Assembly: GCF_900110245.1 (NCBI RefSeq)
Contig: NZ_FOCZ01000008.1
Coordinates: forward strand, 186,001 to 250,000
Reading direction: 5' to 3'
Length of the DNA stretch: 64,000 nt
Source: Niastella yeongjuensis
GTDB taxonomy: Bacteria > Bacteroidota > Bacteroidia > Chitinophagales > Chitinophagaceae
Shown here: positions 6,886 through 15,450 of the stretch, piece after piece
How the letters are laid out: each line of letters begins with the position of its first letter
Numbering within the stretch: the stretch's first letter is position 1
The notes under the pieces: model-generated
What the model was told of the DNA's origin: nothing
What the model saw: the letters and a program-made list of their open reading frames with translations, nothing else
The model's database searches: none
Position numbers and translations under genes: made by a program

Positions 6886-9690
6886 TCAAAACAATTTCTG
6901 GTGTTTATATTTTATAACGGGTAGTATTTGTGCAAGCGTATCATAATAAGTGCATGCACTCCAAAGTTGCCTGTTTCCTATTACATAAAGCCTTTTTTTA
7001 GCTCTTGTAACTGCTACGTTGAGCATGTTAGGAATTTCAGAAGCCCATTTTCTGGCGCCATGATTTTGCGGACCGGTTCCTAATACCAGAAATACGATGT
7101 CTGATTCCTTACCCTGAAAAGTATGAATGGTACCGCATTCAATAGGCTTTTTAAATTCCTCTTTGCAATATTCAGCGATTGTTTTAAAAGGAGAAATAAC
7201 ATATATCCCTTTTCTCTGTACAGTTAAAGGAATATCCATGATCATACTTTTTAAAGCTTCCATTTCTTCCCTCAAAACATTTCCGGTTATTAGTTCTATT
7301 CCCTGTACATCTACCCAACAACTTTTCAGCGAAATATTAATTGGCTGATCAGGTGTCACTTTTACCATTTGGCCCTCATAAGCTATTTGATTGGAGATGG
7401 AGAACATAGGTTCATTACAACGCCTGTGGGCTCTTAAAGGGATACCCGTCCATACCTCTTTATCATCGGTTCCTACATAGGTTCCGATAGGGGTAATCCT
7501 GTCTGCCAAAAACTGGGCAGAATGTGTTGATGGCAGCCAGCAATTATCCTTCACGTTATGTTTTTCCTTTAGCATTCTTTCCAGGCCTTTAGGCATCGTT
7601 ACAATAGGCGGTATCTGTAATGTGTCGCCAATTATTATACATCTTTTCGATCGCCAAATAGCTCCGCATGCCGATTGGGGTGTTGCCTGGCCTGCCTCAT
7701 CAAGCAACAACCAGCCTATTCCTCCTTTTCCTGTGTTATTAAACTGTCGTTGAACAGAGGCCAATGTTGTAGAGACTAACGGAACACAAAAAAAGAAGGT
7801 GTTCCATAAAACTGACGTTAAATCATTCTTTATTAATTCGGCATTATTCCCCTGCAACATAGCGATGAATGCGTTCAGGTTTGACCTGAAATATTTTGCA
7901 TTCACGTGAACAGCACATTCGTGTAATTCCAGGCTTTTTAAAAAGATCTTGCTTCTTAACCTGTTTATCTCGTCAGAGGAATAAGGTGTTAGTTTATGAA
8001 TTTCTTCTATTGGGAGCGTAGAGAAAGAACGATCCGGCAAATTCCGGGCTGGAATGTTGTATTTCTCTTGTAAGGTCTTTGCTTGTTTTTCATATTTCTT
8101 TTCCAGCTTTTGGTTCTTTCTATTGCCAAAGAGTAATTCCTGCAGTGTCTCATGATGTGCAGATGCTTCGGTTTGAAAGGTCTTGTATGCTTCAAGCAGG
8201 GATTTTAGTTCTTCGACAACCTGTTCATAACGATCGAGATGTTCCTCCCGCTGTGAAGGGAATTCGTATTGGGCCTTCAAGTAGGCATTAAAGCCATTCC
8301 CCTTATTGAACCAAAAGGCATTGATAAAAATGCCTCGATTCTTGCTATTGCCAAGCACTGAGCTTAAAAGAGCCCAACATGAATCAGCCGGATGAAGGTG
8401 TTGGGCGATTTCGGAAAAATAACCGGCATCGCTAAAGGCATCTGCGTCTATATTTTTTAGGAGCGGTAACTCTTTGGAAATATTCTCCACGGCAGTATTA
8501 TTGTTACTGGCAACCAATATGCCGTTATTCCCAAATACGTCGCTATTGGGTTCATAATATCCAATGTATTCTGCTACTTCGATCCGTTTAGTGGAAAACA
8601 ATTTATTTATATCTGTGGCCAGTAATTTTTTGGCCCTGCTTACGATTACATCTACTATAATTTCTCTTAATAAAGTCGTTTTACCAGTACCCGGCGGTCC
8701 ATTTATACCCATCAGTGCGTCACCGTTTTTTAAAATTGGAATGCAGTAATGAAGGGCCGCTTGCTGCGCACTGTACAAGCCATGTTCCGGCTTCGACGGC
8801 CAGCGACCCGGGGTTTGAAATTTCGGATCGATACATTTAAGCATTAGTTCCCTGTTCTGTAAATTGTATCGCTCATTTATATTAATCTCGCCGGTTAAGT
8901 AAGTAGAAAGGGGGATCCCCAGGTCTTTATGCTGGTTGATCAGGTTATTAAGATCATCCCGGTAAAAGCTGTTCAGGAAAGGCGCTTCCAGGGTAGCCTG
9001 TTCATACACTTCTTCCGAGACACACAGGATTGGCAACTCCATTGGTAATTTTCCATTCACTAATTCATCAAGATCATCTAATTCTTTTTCCAATTCCGTC
9101 CAGGTAACAAAGGACCTGCTTACATTTTCTTCCTCATAGCTATCTTCGTTTTCGCTGGTATCCTCACTGTTTTCTTCTTCATAATTATCATCTTCGTATT
9201 CTGGTTCATTTTCTTCAGCCGCGGGCTTTATTTGAAACCGTAATATAAATTCCGAATGGGCTTTTTTTAGGAGGTCTGGCAATTCTTCAAAGCTTTTACC
9301 TTCCTTCAATATTTTTAATCCATAAGCAAATGAAGCCCTGATGTAGGTTCTTTCTGCAGGCATACCGTTGTCATCCAGCACAAGGGCCGCCAAACAGGTA
9401 ATATCGGTTAATGGCTCCTGATTCGTATTTTGAGGGGAGGGCGCTAAGATGGTGAGCCAATCAACCACTGATTGTTTTGGGGTGCAGAAAAAATACAAGG
9501 TATGTTTCCAGCGTTTTCCTTTGGTCTTTAAGAATTTCCCACTTTCCCAGGGAAATGTGTCACCCAACCACAGTTCTGTGAATACCTTCTCGTCCTTCAA
9601 TTTAGGAACTGGTACATCCGGAAGATCAAAAGTTTCAATCGCTCTCCAGAATTTTAAAACGTTCGAATAATGGGTCATTTTTGTCGGCAT
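6886..9690 (-). CDS. large UPF1-like superfamily 1 helicase / AAA_11-AAA_12 ATPase
   Basis: 934 residues. The ATG at 9690 is supported by an AAGGAG sequence about six bases upstream, unusually strong for this phylum. Helicase motifs in order: Walker A GPPGTGKTTLL (about 329), Walker B LLLDEAGQATPQ (about 665), motif III GDTLQIPPI, then TIHTFQGKESDIVFLVLG (about 858) and NVAVTRAKKRLYVIG (about 895). These are the signatures of SF1B UPF1/DNA2-type helicases. The 300-residue N-terminus is unfamiliar and contains a very acidic, low-complexity Glu/Asp/Asn stretch (about residues 160-190). About 300 residues with helical character are inserted between motifs I and II. Possible roles are RNA/DNA unwinding or phage defence; no partner gene is adjacent. 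Confidence 0.85.
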   Translation of the reverse strand: MPTKMTHYSNVLKFWRAIETFDLPDVPVPKLKDEKVFTELWLGDTFPWESGKFLKTKGKRWKHTLYFFCTPKQSVVDWLTILAPSPQNTNQEPLTDITCLAALVLDDNGMPAERTYIRASFAYGLKILKEGKSFEELPDLLKKAHSEFILRFQIKPAAEENEPEYEDDNYEEENSEDTSENEDSYEEENVSRSFVTWTELEKELDDLDELVNGKLPMELPILCVSEEVYEQATLEAPFLNSFYRDDLNNLINQHKDLGIPLSTYLTGEININERYNLQNRELMLKCIDPKFQTPGRWPSKPEHGLYSAQQAALHYCIPILKNGDALMGINGPPGTGKTTLLREIIVDVIVSRAKKLLATDINKLFSTKRIEVAEYIGYYEPNSDVFGNNGILVASNNNTAVENISKELPLLKNIDADAFSDAGYFSEIAQHLHPADSCWALLSSVLGNSKNRGIFINAFWFNKGNGFNAYLKAQYEFPSQREEHLDRYEQVVEELKSLLEAYKTFQTEASAHHETLQELLFGNRKNQKLEKKYEKQAKTLQEKYNIPARNLPDRSFSTLPIEEIHKLTPYSSDEINRLRSKIFLKSLELHECAVHVNAKYFRSNLNAFIAMLQGNNAELIKNDLTSVLWNTFFFCVPLVSTTLASVQRQFNNTGKGGIGWLLLDEAGQATPQSACGAIWRSKRCIIIGDTLQIPPIVTMPKGLERMLKEKHNVKDNCWLPSTHSAQFLADRITPIGTYVGTDDKEVWTGIPLRAHRRCNEPMFSISNQIAYEGQMVKVTPDQPINISLKSCWVDVQGIELITGNVLREEMEALKSMIMDIPLTVQRKGIYVISPFKTIAEYCKEEFKKPIECGTIHTFQGKESDIVFLVLGTGPQNHGARKWASEIPNMLNVAVTRAKKRLYVIGNRQLWSACTYYDTLAQILPVIKYKHQKLF

Positions 9691-9810
9691 AATAACTCCT
9701 TATTATATAACACATTAACAATTTACTGAAAATAGAGACATGGGGGAAATATTTTAGGTTAGTCTTTCGTGAAAGATAAGTTGATGTTATATGGATGACG
9801 GCCTTTTACC

Positions 9811-9939
9811 AGGGCCAGCATGGAAGCGTTACATAGTTATTCCTGCAGCGAACCAATCGTTGCCGGCGAATTCTTCAGTATGGTTGGCGTATTTCATGTA
9901 AAGAACGGCAAGGTCGTCAAAGAAGCGTTCTTTTATTGA
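9811..9939 (+). pseudogene. deleted copy of the SnoaL-like gene
   Basis: The 43 codons read RASMEALHSYSCSEPIVAGEFF, then VGVFHVKNGKVVKEAFFY and a stop. They match the C-terminal part of the intact SnoaL-like protein at 5590-5955 (MEtLHSYtCSEPIVAGEFFS ... VGiFqVtNnKiVKEqFFY) but lack about 19 internal codons. An in-frame TGA lies just upstream and the N-terminal half is missing. Nucleotide identity in the first 60 bases is high. It is best read as a remnant of a tandem paralogue, although an ATG at 9820 could still give a 39-residue peptide. Confidence 0.75.
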
Positions 9940-9967
9940 GGATTTAAAAAAATAACTGATGAAAAAT

Positions 9968-9996
9968 AAGCCAGGCGCTTGTAAAAGACCTGGCTT
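9968..9996 (-). terminator. terminator after the GH16 lipoprotein gene
   Basis: AAGCCAGG (9968-9975) and CCTGGCTT (9989-9996) form an 8-bp stem. On the minus strand it is followed by a T-rich tract, and it lies about 50 bases past the GH16 stop. Confidence 0.55.
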
Positions 9997-10044
9997 AACC
10001 CGTATCAAATAGTAAGATAGAGAAGCTGGTATTTGATTGTGTTT

Positions 10045-10836
10045 TTACAATGTAGCGCTTCTTTGAATGGTTACATTTCTCGCGCGCATAACGGTATTGC
10101 CTGTTGGGCCGGGAGTACCTGATGAACCTTCCATTTGAAGGTCAATAATTAAGTTAAGTGGTTCATTAACGAAGTTTTGCCCGGTTTGTGTTGATACTTT
10201 CGATCCATCGATCCAATATTCAATGCTTACGTTATTAGTAGTACCAATTCTTGTTAGATAGGCGGTATACGTATGCCAGTTAGCCGGTCCTGAAATCGTT
10301 GTACCAACACTTGACCACTGGCCATTTTCGTTTTTGTAGGTGTTTGTCCAGTTGGTTGTACTTCCTTTAAACTCCATAATGTCACTTTCGGGCGGCCATT
10401 GATTGGCGCCGTTTAACCAGAAAGCCGGCCAGGTGCCTTTAACAGAAGGGCACTGAAACTCACCGGAGACCCGCCATTTAGGCCATGACGAGCTAACGTT
10501 TACCTGTTGTTTGGCATAACAAGTGCCAGAAAAGTAATGAATGGCTGGTTTATCACTAACAGTTCCAGGGTATGCCGTCATAGTCAGGACTCCACTGGAC
10601 GTGGCAATATTCTGGCTTCTCATACGAGCTGATCCATTGTGATCTGAACCCCATGGATATAGATTGTTCCAATAGGTGCTGTAAGTACTAAATGAAGTGG
10701 TGGGCAGGATGGTTACCCAACTGAGCTCAGTTTCTGCTTTGCTAGTTGCTGAATTGTTTTGTGTAACTGCTTTCTTACAGGATGTACCCATTATAACAGA
10801 AAGAAAAACAATAATGATTAAACGTAATTTTTTCAT
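10045..10836 (-). CDS. GH16-type glycoside hydrolase lipoprotein
   Basis: 263 residues. The N-terminus MKKLRLIIIVFLSVIMGTSC is a lipoprotein signal with Cys20 as the likely lipidated residue. The GH16 active-site signature ExDxxE is visible as ESDIME (about residues 149-154), preceded by GTWPAFWLNG, the conserved strand of this jelly-roll family. GH16 enzymes cut beta-1,3 or mixed beta-glucans, agars and related galactans; specificity cannot be read here. It stands alone, far from the larger glucan island at 32-41 kb, with its own terminator. Confidence 0.8.
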   Translation of the reverse strand: MKKLRLIIIVFLSVIMGTSCKKAVTQNNSATSKAETELSWVTILPTTSFSTYSTYWNNLYPWGSDHNGSARMRSQNIATSSGVLTMTAYPGTVSDKPAIHYFSGTCYAKQQVNVSSSWPKWRVSGEFQCPSVKGTWPAFWLNGANQWPPESDIMEFKGSTTNWTNTYKNENGQWSSVGTTISGPANWHTYTAYLTRIGTTNNVSIEYWIDGSKVSTQTGQNFVNEPLNLIIDLQMEGSSGTPGPTGNTVMRARNVTIQRSATL

Positions 10837-11027
10837 AATGGCTTTTTGATATTAGTTAAATGGTAGCCTCTCTACAATAATTGAAATTTGACAGGTAAAG
10901 CAAATCTCAATTAATATTTATAGAAGGAGGGGGGACATTTAGTAAAAATTGGGGGGTAAATTATTATTGTCCCCAACCTGCCATTTCGGGATTGCGCCTG
11001 GTATGAGCCTGGTTTGCTTCTGATCTT

Positions 11028-11111
11028 GTTCGGGTCTTGTTCGGGGTTTGTTCGGGAACACCCGAAGTAAACCCGGCGTAAACCCAATGAAAACCCGAAC
11101 GAATCCCGAAC
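11028..11111. repeat. inverted array of 11-bp repeats (3 units facing 5 units)
   Basis: On the plus strand GTTCGGGTCTT, GTTCGGGGTTT and GTTCGGGAACA follow each other at exact 11-base spacing (11028-11060). They are met by five minus-strand units at the same period: 11057-11067, 11068-11078, 11079-11089, 11090-11100 and 11101-11111, consensus GTTCGGGTTTT. The array can fold as a long GC-rich hairpin. It lies in the 515-base gene-free stretch 10837-11351 between the GH16 and sirtuin genes; the rest of that stretch shows nothing I recognise. The frames through it are low complexity and probably not coding. Confidence 0.8.
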
Positions 11112-11351
11112 AAAAGTGGGTAAGGTGTCGGTTAAATGTATGTATTTCAATTAATTATAGCTGTTTAAAGTTGGGGTGTGAGTCATAATCAGCTGTCAAT
11201 CAATTTATACTGGGACTCTCTCACTCCCATTTTTACCTGATGCTTTCAGTTAGCATTAGGGGAGAATATTTGTAGTGTTAGGACCATCGGCTTATTTTGC
11301 TTTATATTGTTTTTAAATTTTCTATAATTTAAAAAGTATCCTAACATCCGG

Positions 11352-12188
11352 ATGACATACATCGATACCGTATTACAAGAGCGGCTTAAAGAATTCTATG
11401 AAAAATCACGGCGACTGACTATTCTTACCGGGGCTGGTTTATCAGCGGACAGTGGCATTCCCACGTTTCGGGATAAAGATGGATTCTGGACAATTGGTTC
11501 AGTTAATTATATGCCCGAAGAAATGGGGACCTATGAAATGTTTCTCAGGAAACCGTTGGAAGTGTGGAGATGGTTCCTGTACCGGTTCAATATTTGTTTA
11601 AAAGCGCTTCCTAATACGGGACATTTTGCCATTACAGAACTGGAGGACCTTTTCGCGGACAGGTTCAGGTTAATTACGCAAAACGTTGATGGATTGCATT
11701 TCAAGGCGCATTCATCAAAAGAAAGGACATTTTTAATTCATGGCACACTTGAAAATGCACGTTGTGGCAATGAATGCAGCAGTGAACTTTATCCTTATCC
11801 GCAAATTCCGATTGAAAAAGACCAGGAATTAACTTCCGCACAAATTGAATTATTAAAATGTCCGAAATGCGGAAATTATTTGAGACCGCATGTGCTTTGG
11901 TTTGATGAAAGATATAACGAGAAGTATTTCAAACTGGACAGTTCAATGCGGGTAGCAAAAGAAACAGGGCTGTTATTGATTGTGGGTACATCTGGTGCTA
12001 CAACCCTGCCACAACGGATCGTGGAAAGCGTATTAAGCAGACAGGGTATTATAGTAGATATAAACCCCAATGAAAATTACTTTTCCGGACTTGCTCTGAA
12101 GAAGAAAAATGGGTACTGGTTAAAAGGAAAAAGCAGCGATGTGCTTCCTGAATTTGTTCATTTTTTCAGAACTCTCATGACTCAATAA
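11352..12188 (+). CDS. Sir2-family NAD-dependent protein deacylase
   Basis: 278 residues. The NAD-binding signature is TGAGLSADSGIPTFRD (about residues 26-41), followed by ITQNVDGLH and a catalytic His in LIHGTLENARC. Four Cys that would hold the structural zinc appear as RCGNEC and CPKCGNYLRP, then the VLWFDE and VGTSGATTLP Rossmann motifs. Length is typical of bacterial sirtuins, which remove acyl groups from lysines with NAD. There is no partner gene of a Sir2-based defence system next to it, so a housekeeping CobB-like role is more likely. Confidence 0.9.
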   Translation: MTYIDTVLQERLKEFYEKSRRLTILTGAGLSADSGIPTFRDKDGFWTIGSVNYMPEEMGTYEMFLRKPLEVWRWFLYRFNICLKALPNTGHFAITELEDLFADRFRLITQNVDGLHFKAHSSKERTFLIHGTLENARCGNECSSELYPYPQIPIEKDQELTSAQIELLKCPKCGNYLRPHVLWFDERYNEKYFKLDSSMRVAKETGLLLIVGTSGATTLPQRIVESVLSRQGIIVDINPNENYFSGLALKKKNGYWLKGKSSDVLPEFVHFFRTLMTQ

Positions 12189-12639
12189 GAAGCTGTTTGT
12201 TAATACTGAAATACTTTAAAATAAAAGAACCTTCTTTAACGAGATTAATTGAACCGGGTCGAGGGAAAATCCTGGGCCACGCAGGCTGGTAATAAGAAAA
12301 TTACCATTTTATCAATGCTGCGATAACGTTAGGTCAGTATGTGGCATTAAAATAGTTTAATGCCGATAATTTTTTACCATAATTTGAATGGTGTACAGGA
12401 TTTTTATTTATATTAGCTAACAAAATGTTAACGATCTCTTTGTTACGATAACCGAATTGACTGGTCGTTAACGTTACCCCTCCCAATCGTTACCCGCTTA
12501 TTGCAGATCAATTTTGTGTAATCACGAAATGACTTCGTGATGCTTAATTCTATGCTAAAGCCTGTTTTACCCTCTGCAAATAACTAATTGAACCAAGCAA
12601 CGTTTTATCCTGATTCAATAACCATTTAATAATTATCTT
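12189..12639. other. intergenic region, no gene seen
   Basis: About 450 bases between the sirtuin and the Crp-family gene. It is AT-rich with stops in all frames. The only structure noted is a short inverted repeat GGTAAT / ATTACC at 12288-12305, followed by T-rich sequence but not by a clean T run. Confidence 0.5.
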
Positions 12640-13206
12640 ATGAAGATTTTAAACTTCCTCAACGGAGTCCATCCCATGTCTCCTGAGTTAATCAGTCATC
12701 TATCAAAAATTTTGAAATCAAAAATCCTTAAAAGGAATGATTTTATATTACGTGCCGGAGAAGTGTGTAGGCATGTTTATTTTGTAGATGAAGGGTTACT
12801 CAGATCTTTTTATTTAAAAGATGGCAATGAAGTTTGCAAATGGTTCATGAAAGAAAATGATGTGGTTTTTGCAGTAAGAAGTTTTTTAAAACAAATGCCA
12901 AGTTTAGAATCGATCCAGGCACTCGAAAATTGTTCACTACACTACATTACTTATAGCGAATTACAGGATATTTATATCCGTTTTCAGGAGTTTAATGTGC
13001 AACGTGGCGTTCTAACAGAAAAGTATTACATCTTAAGTGAAGAACGAAATGATATATTATTATTACCTGCACCCATAGAGCGGTATAAGTTTTTACTGAA
13101 TAATTACCCGGAATTGATTAGTCGAATTCAACTGAAACATCTTGCGTCATTTTTGGGAGTATCGCCCAGAACTCTGAATCGGCTCAAATTAAAAGCGAGG
13201 AAATGA
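12640..13206 (+). CDS. Crp/Fnr-family transcriptional regulator
   Basis: 188 residues. The N-terminal cyclic-nucleotide-binding beta-barrel is recognised by ILKRNDFILRAGEVCRHVYFVDEGLLRSFY (positions about 31-60), with the WFMKENDVVF strand after it. The C-terminus RIQLKHLASFLGVSPRTLNRLK is a winged helix of the HTH_Crp type. This short form, common in Bacteroidota, usually lacks the residues that bind cAMP, so the ligand is unknown. The 12.2-13.7 kb neighbourhood gives no obvious target; it may act on itself. Confidence 0.85.
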   Translation: MKILNFLNGVHPMSPELISHLSKILKSKILKRNDFILRAGEVCRHVYFVDEGLLRSFYLKDGNEVCKWFMKENDVVFAVRSFLKQMPSLESIQALENCSLHYITYSELQDIYIRFQEFNVQRGVLTEKYYILSEERNDILLLPAPIERYKFLLNNYPELISRIQLKHLASFLGVSPRTLNRLKLKARK

Positions 13207-13719
13207 GTTTAATATTATTCTACAATGATCATTTCTCCATTTACCTCATGTTTGATTCTTATTGATGTCTACAATAGAAATTAATTGGCTCGCTCATTAT
13301 AGAGAAAAGCATTGGGTAGATACCTTTTACTGCTAATCTTAGAAAATTCCATTGTTAAAAAAAACGCCAAATGGCGTTTTTTACGTTAAAACAGCTCCGT
13401 AATTTTATTTCAGGTTGATAAAATATAGCGCTTGTGCGAAAGAGTGACCATGAGTTTCGGAAGTAATGTTTGAGGATGTTGAAATCTACCTACGAAACCA
13501 AACGCGGCCCGAGCCACTGTTGTTTTGAAAGGTAAAATCGTAGTATTGGTATGGGTATAGTTAATAGAAGCAATGGCCCGTTTATCCGTAACTCTTAAAC
13601 GCTGTGTGCTATTTTTAAACAGCCTGGCCGGGGCGGTTTTGTCCTTGTCGTCGTCCCGGCCTTATTTGCTGCCATTCCGGAAATGACATGATTCCATTAT
13701 TGACTTTATAATTATTAGA
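13207..13719. other. intergenic region with two hairpins
   Basis: About 510 bases without a convincing gene. It holds the terminator at 13357-13384 and a GC-rich hairpin at 13626-13661 (GGCCGGGGCG facing CGTCCCGGCC, followed by TTATTT), which looks like the end of a transcript although no plus-strand gene precedes it. The minus strand is open for about 85 codons (13410-13668) but has no usable start. Confidence 0.45.
13357..13384. terminator. terminator after the Crp-family gene
   Basis: CGCCA-AA-TGGCG flanked by an A tract on the left and a T tract on the right, so it can work on both strands. Confidence 0.75.
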
Positions 13720-14310
13720 ATGAACAACACTTCACATCTGCCGACACAAAAAACTGATCGATCATTGTTACTCTATACAGCCTGTATAGCTGACATAATC
13801 CTACAGCCGCTTTACCGTTTTGTCCAACGGAGAAATTTATTTGCATATATAGATATGCTACATGAAATAACAGGTTGGGCTATTGAATTTCATTACGACT
13901 ATCACCATCATTTAACAGACTGGGATGAATTTGAGGAATCTAAAATGAATATTTATAACTCCAGTTCCTGGGATGAGTTTCTTATCTTCTGGGCTAATGA
14001 CCGGTTTAAAAAATTTAAAACACGATTTGGAATGACCGGTGATCACCTGAATTCCGGAAACCTTCAACATGCAGGTGCCAAAGCAGCTAAATTAGTTATT
14101 GTGACCAATAATAATCGCTTGTCCTCCATATACAGTAATGTGCACATACAAGTTGCACATTTGGTTGCTGACGATTCTAAAGGTATCCCTTTTCACCTCG
14201 CTGGATTCTTTAATGCCGATACCTTAGCAGATCAATTGTATACATTTTTTGATAAGGAAGATGCAAGCCAGTCTTTCGTGCGTGAGTTGTTGCGAAAGCA
14301 CAATTTTTAG
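13720..14310 (+). CDS. hypothetical protein
   Basis: 196 residues from the ATG at 13720. No signal peptide or membrane span; the sequence looks like a soluble alpha/beta protein with an aromatic, acidic middle (DYHHHLTDWDEFEESK) and a C-terminal basic tail (RELLRKHNF). I recognise no domain. The next gene follows after 32 bases on the same strand and both precede a terminator at 14973, so the two are probably co-transcribed. Confidence 0.6.
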   Translation: MNNTSHLPTQKTDRSLLLYTACIADIILQPLYRFVQRRNLFAYIDMLHEITGWAIEFHYDYHHHLTDWDEFEESKMNIYNSSSWDEFLIFWANDRFKKFKTRFGMTGDHLNSGNLQHAGAKAAKLVIVTNNNRLSSIYSNVHIQVAHLVADDSKGIPFHLAGFFNADTLADQLYTFFDKEDASQSFVRELLRKHNF

Positions 14311-14342
14311 TCTTTTATGACTTCATATTAAACCACTTGTCT

Positions 14343-14954
14343 ATGAACTTTGAAATTATGGAATCCTTTATTAAATCTATCGATGATAGATTGCAACAAA
14401 AATTACCCGTTAAAACAAAAGATGGTGAAAGATATTTTCGGGATCGGTTTTATTGGGTAGTCCACAAGTTTAAGGAACAGTATTTTGTTGGTGGTAAAAC
14501 GCTCGATACGAATGCGGTCTTAGATCAAATGTTTTCGTTTATTTACAGTAGTGTGGGCGATTTAAATTTAAGCAAGCTGCATGATTTTAAAGTTGCTTTG
14601 GCGTGTAGTTTGTTCGCCACCGCCGATATATTTGGTTGTAGTATAAAAGTTCCATCAGATTTTTTCGAAGATCAATTCTTAAGAGTAATAGATCAGCGGT
14701 TTCACCGGCAAAGTGCTAGTGTACTAGACCACGCAGTCTATTTAACTAATGTTTTGGTTAACGCAGGCGTAGATCATAATAAAGCAATAGAAATAATTGA
14801 GGCTGGAATTATGTTTGCGGAAATCTGCCCCCGTTACAACTTCAGTATACCGGAATTTCAGCTGGCAGTAATTGGCGGAATACTGTCCGAATGTGAGCGA
14901 TTAAAGATCGATATAATTTATGAGCAACTCTCTCGATATGGTACTTTATTGTAG
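14343..14954 (+). CDS. hypothetical protein
   Basis: 203 residues from the ATG at 14343 (a TTG two codons earlier is also open). Mostly helical by composition, no signal peptide, no membrane span, no motif I recognise. It starts 32 bases after another unknown gene and ends 18 bases before a strong terminator. Confidence 0.6.
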   Translation: MNFEIMESFIKSIDDRLQQKLPVKTKDGERYFRDRFYWVVHKFKEQYFVGGKTLDTNAVLDQMFSFIYSSVGDLNLSKLHDFKVALACSLFATADIFGCSIKVPSDFFEDQFLRVIDQRFHRQSASVLDHAVYLTNVLVNAGVDHNKAIEIIEAGIMFAEICPRYNFSIPEFQLAVIGGILSECERLKIDIIYEQLSRYGTLL

Positions 14955-14972
14955 GTATATGTTTAATGGTAC

Positions 14973-15002
14973 GGCCTTCCCTCGTCTGGGGAGGGCCTTT
15001 TT
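14973..15002 (+). terminator. terminator of the two-gene hypothetical operon
   Basis: GGCCTTCCC pairs with GGGGAGGGCC around a short loop and runs into TTTTT. Confidence 0.8.
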
Positions 15003-15029
15003 CTTCAATAAACAAAAAAACCTTGAAAT

Positions 15030-15416
15030 ATGGATCACGCCCAAAATAGAAAAACTAAAATTGCTATAGTTGATGACCATAACATCATCCGGGAATACTT
15101 ATTATATGGCCTTACGCTTTGGGATTATGCTATTGTAATAGAGGCGTGTAATGGACGGGAACTGTTAGATAAATTATCAATGGATAATCTGCCGGATATA
15201 TGCATCCTCGATCTTAATATGCCTGTGTTAAACGGTCATGAAACGATCAAAATATTGAAAAAGACCTGGCCTTGTATTAAGATCCTGGTATACTCGATGG
15301 AGATCACTAAACAGACACTTGCCAGCTCCTTAAATGTCGATGCTGTTGTTTCAAAAGAAGAGGGTTTTACTGGTGTAAAAAAAGCTTTACAAGTCCTTGT
15401 TGTCTCCAATAATTGA
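15030..15416 (+). CDS. single-domain response regulator (receiver only)
   Basis: 128 residues, a complete CheY-like receiver with no output domain. Asp15-Asp16 form the Mg-binding pair, Asp61 in ILDLNMP is the phosphoacceptor, Ser89 in LVYSM takes the switch position and Lys109 in VVSKEE is the conserved lysine. The sequence resembles receivers of NarL/LuxR regulators, but the frame ends before any HTH. No histidine kinase is adjacent, so it may act as a phosphate sink or protein-interaction switch. Confidence 0.85.
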   Translation: MDHAQNRKTKIAIVDDHNIIREYLLYGLTLWDYAIVIEACNGRELLDKLSMDNLPDICILDLNMPVLNGHETIKILKKTWPCIKILVYSMEITKQTLASSLNVDAVVSKEEGFTGVKKALQVLVVSNN

Positions 15417-15450
15417 CTTTAATTTCGCATTAATAATCTAGCTTGTGTCC

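Noticed and set aside
10911-11150. A 79-codon minus-strand frame through the 11-bp repeat array.
   Set aside because: The reading frame is created by the repeats themselves and has low-complexity, non-protein-like composition.
11352-12188. The sirtuin as part of a Sir2-based anti-phage system.
   Set aside because: It has the zinc cysteines and length of a normal protein deacylase, and no Argonaute, HerA, TIR or other partner is adjacent.
13410-13668. An 86-codon open frame on the minus strand between the Crp-family gene and an unknown gene.
   Set aside because: No ATG, GTG or TTG near its 5' end, it runs through a GC-rich hairpin, and the translation looks unlike any protein I know. A chance frame is more likely.
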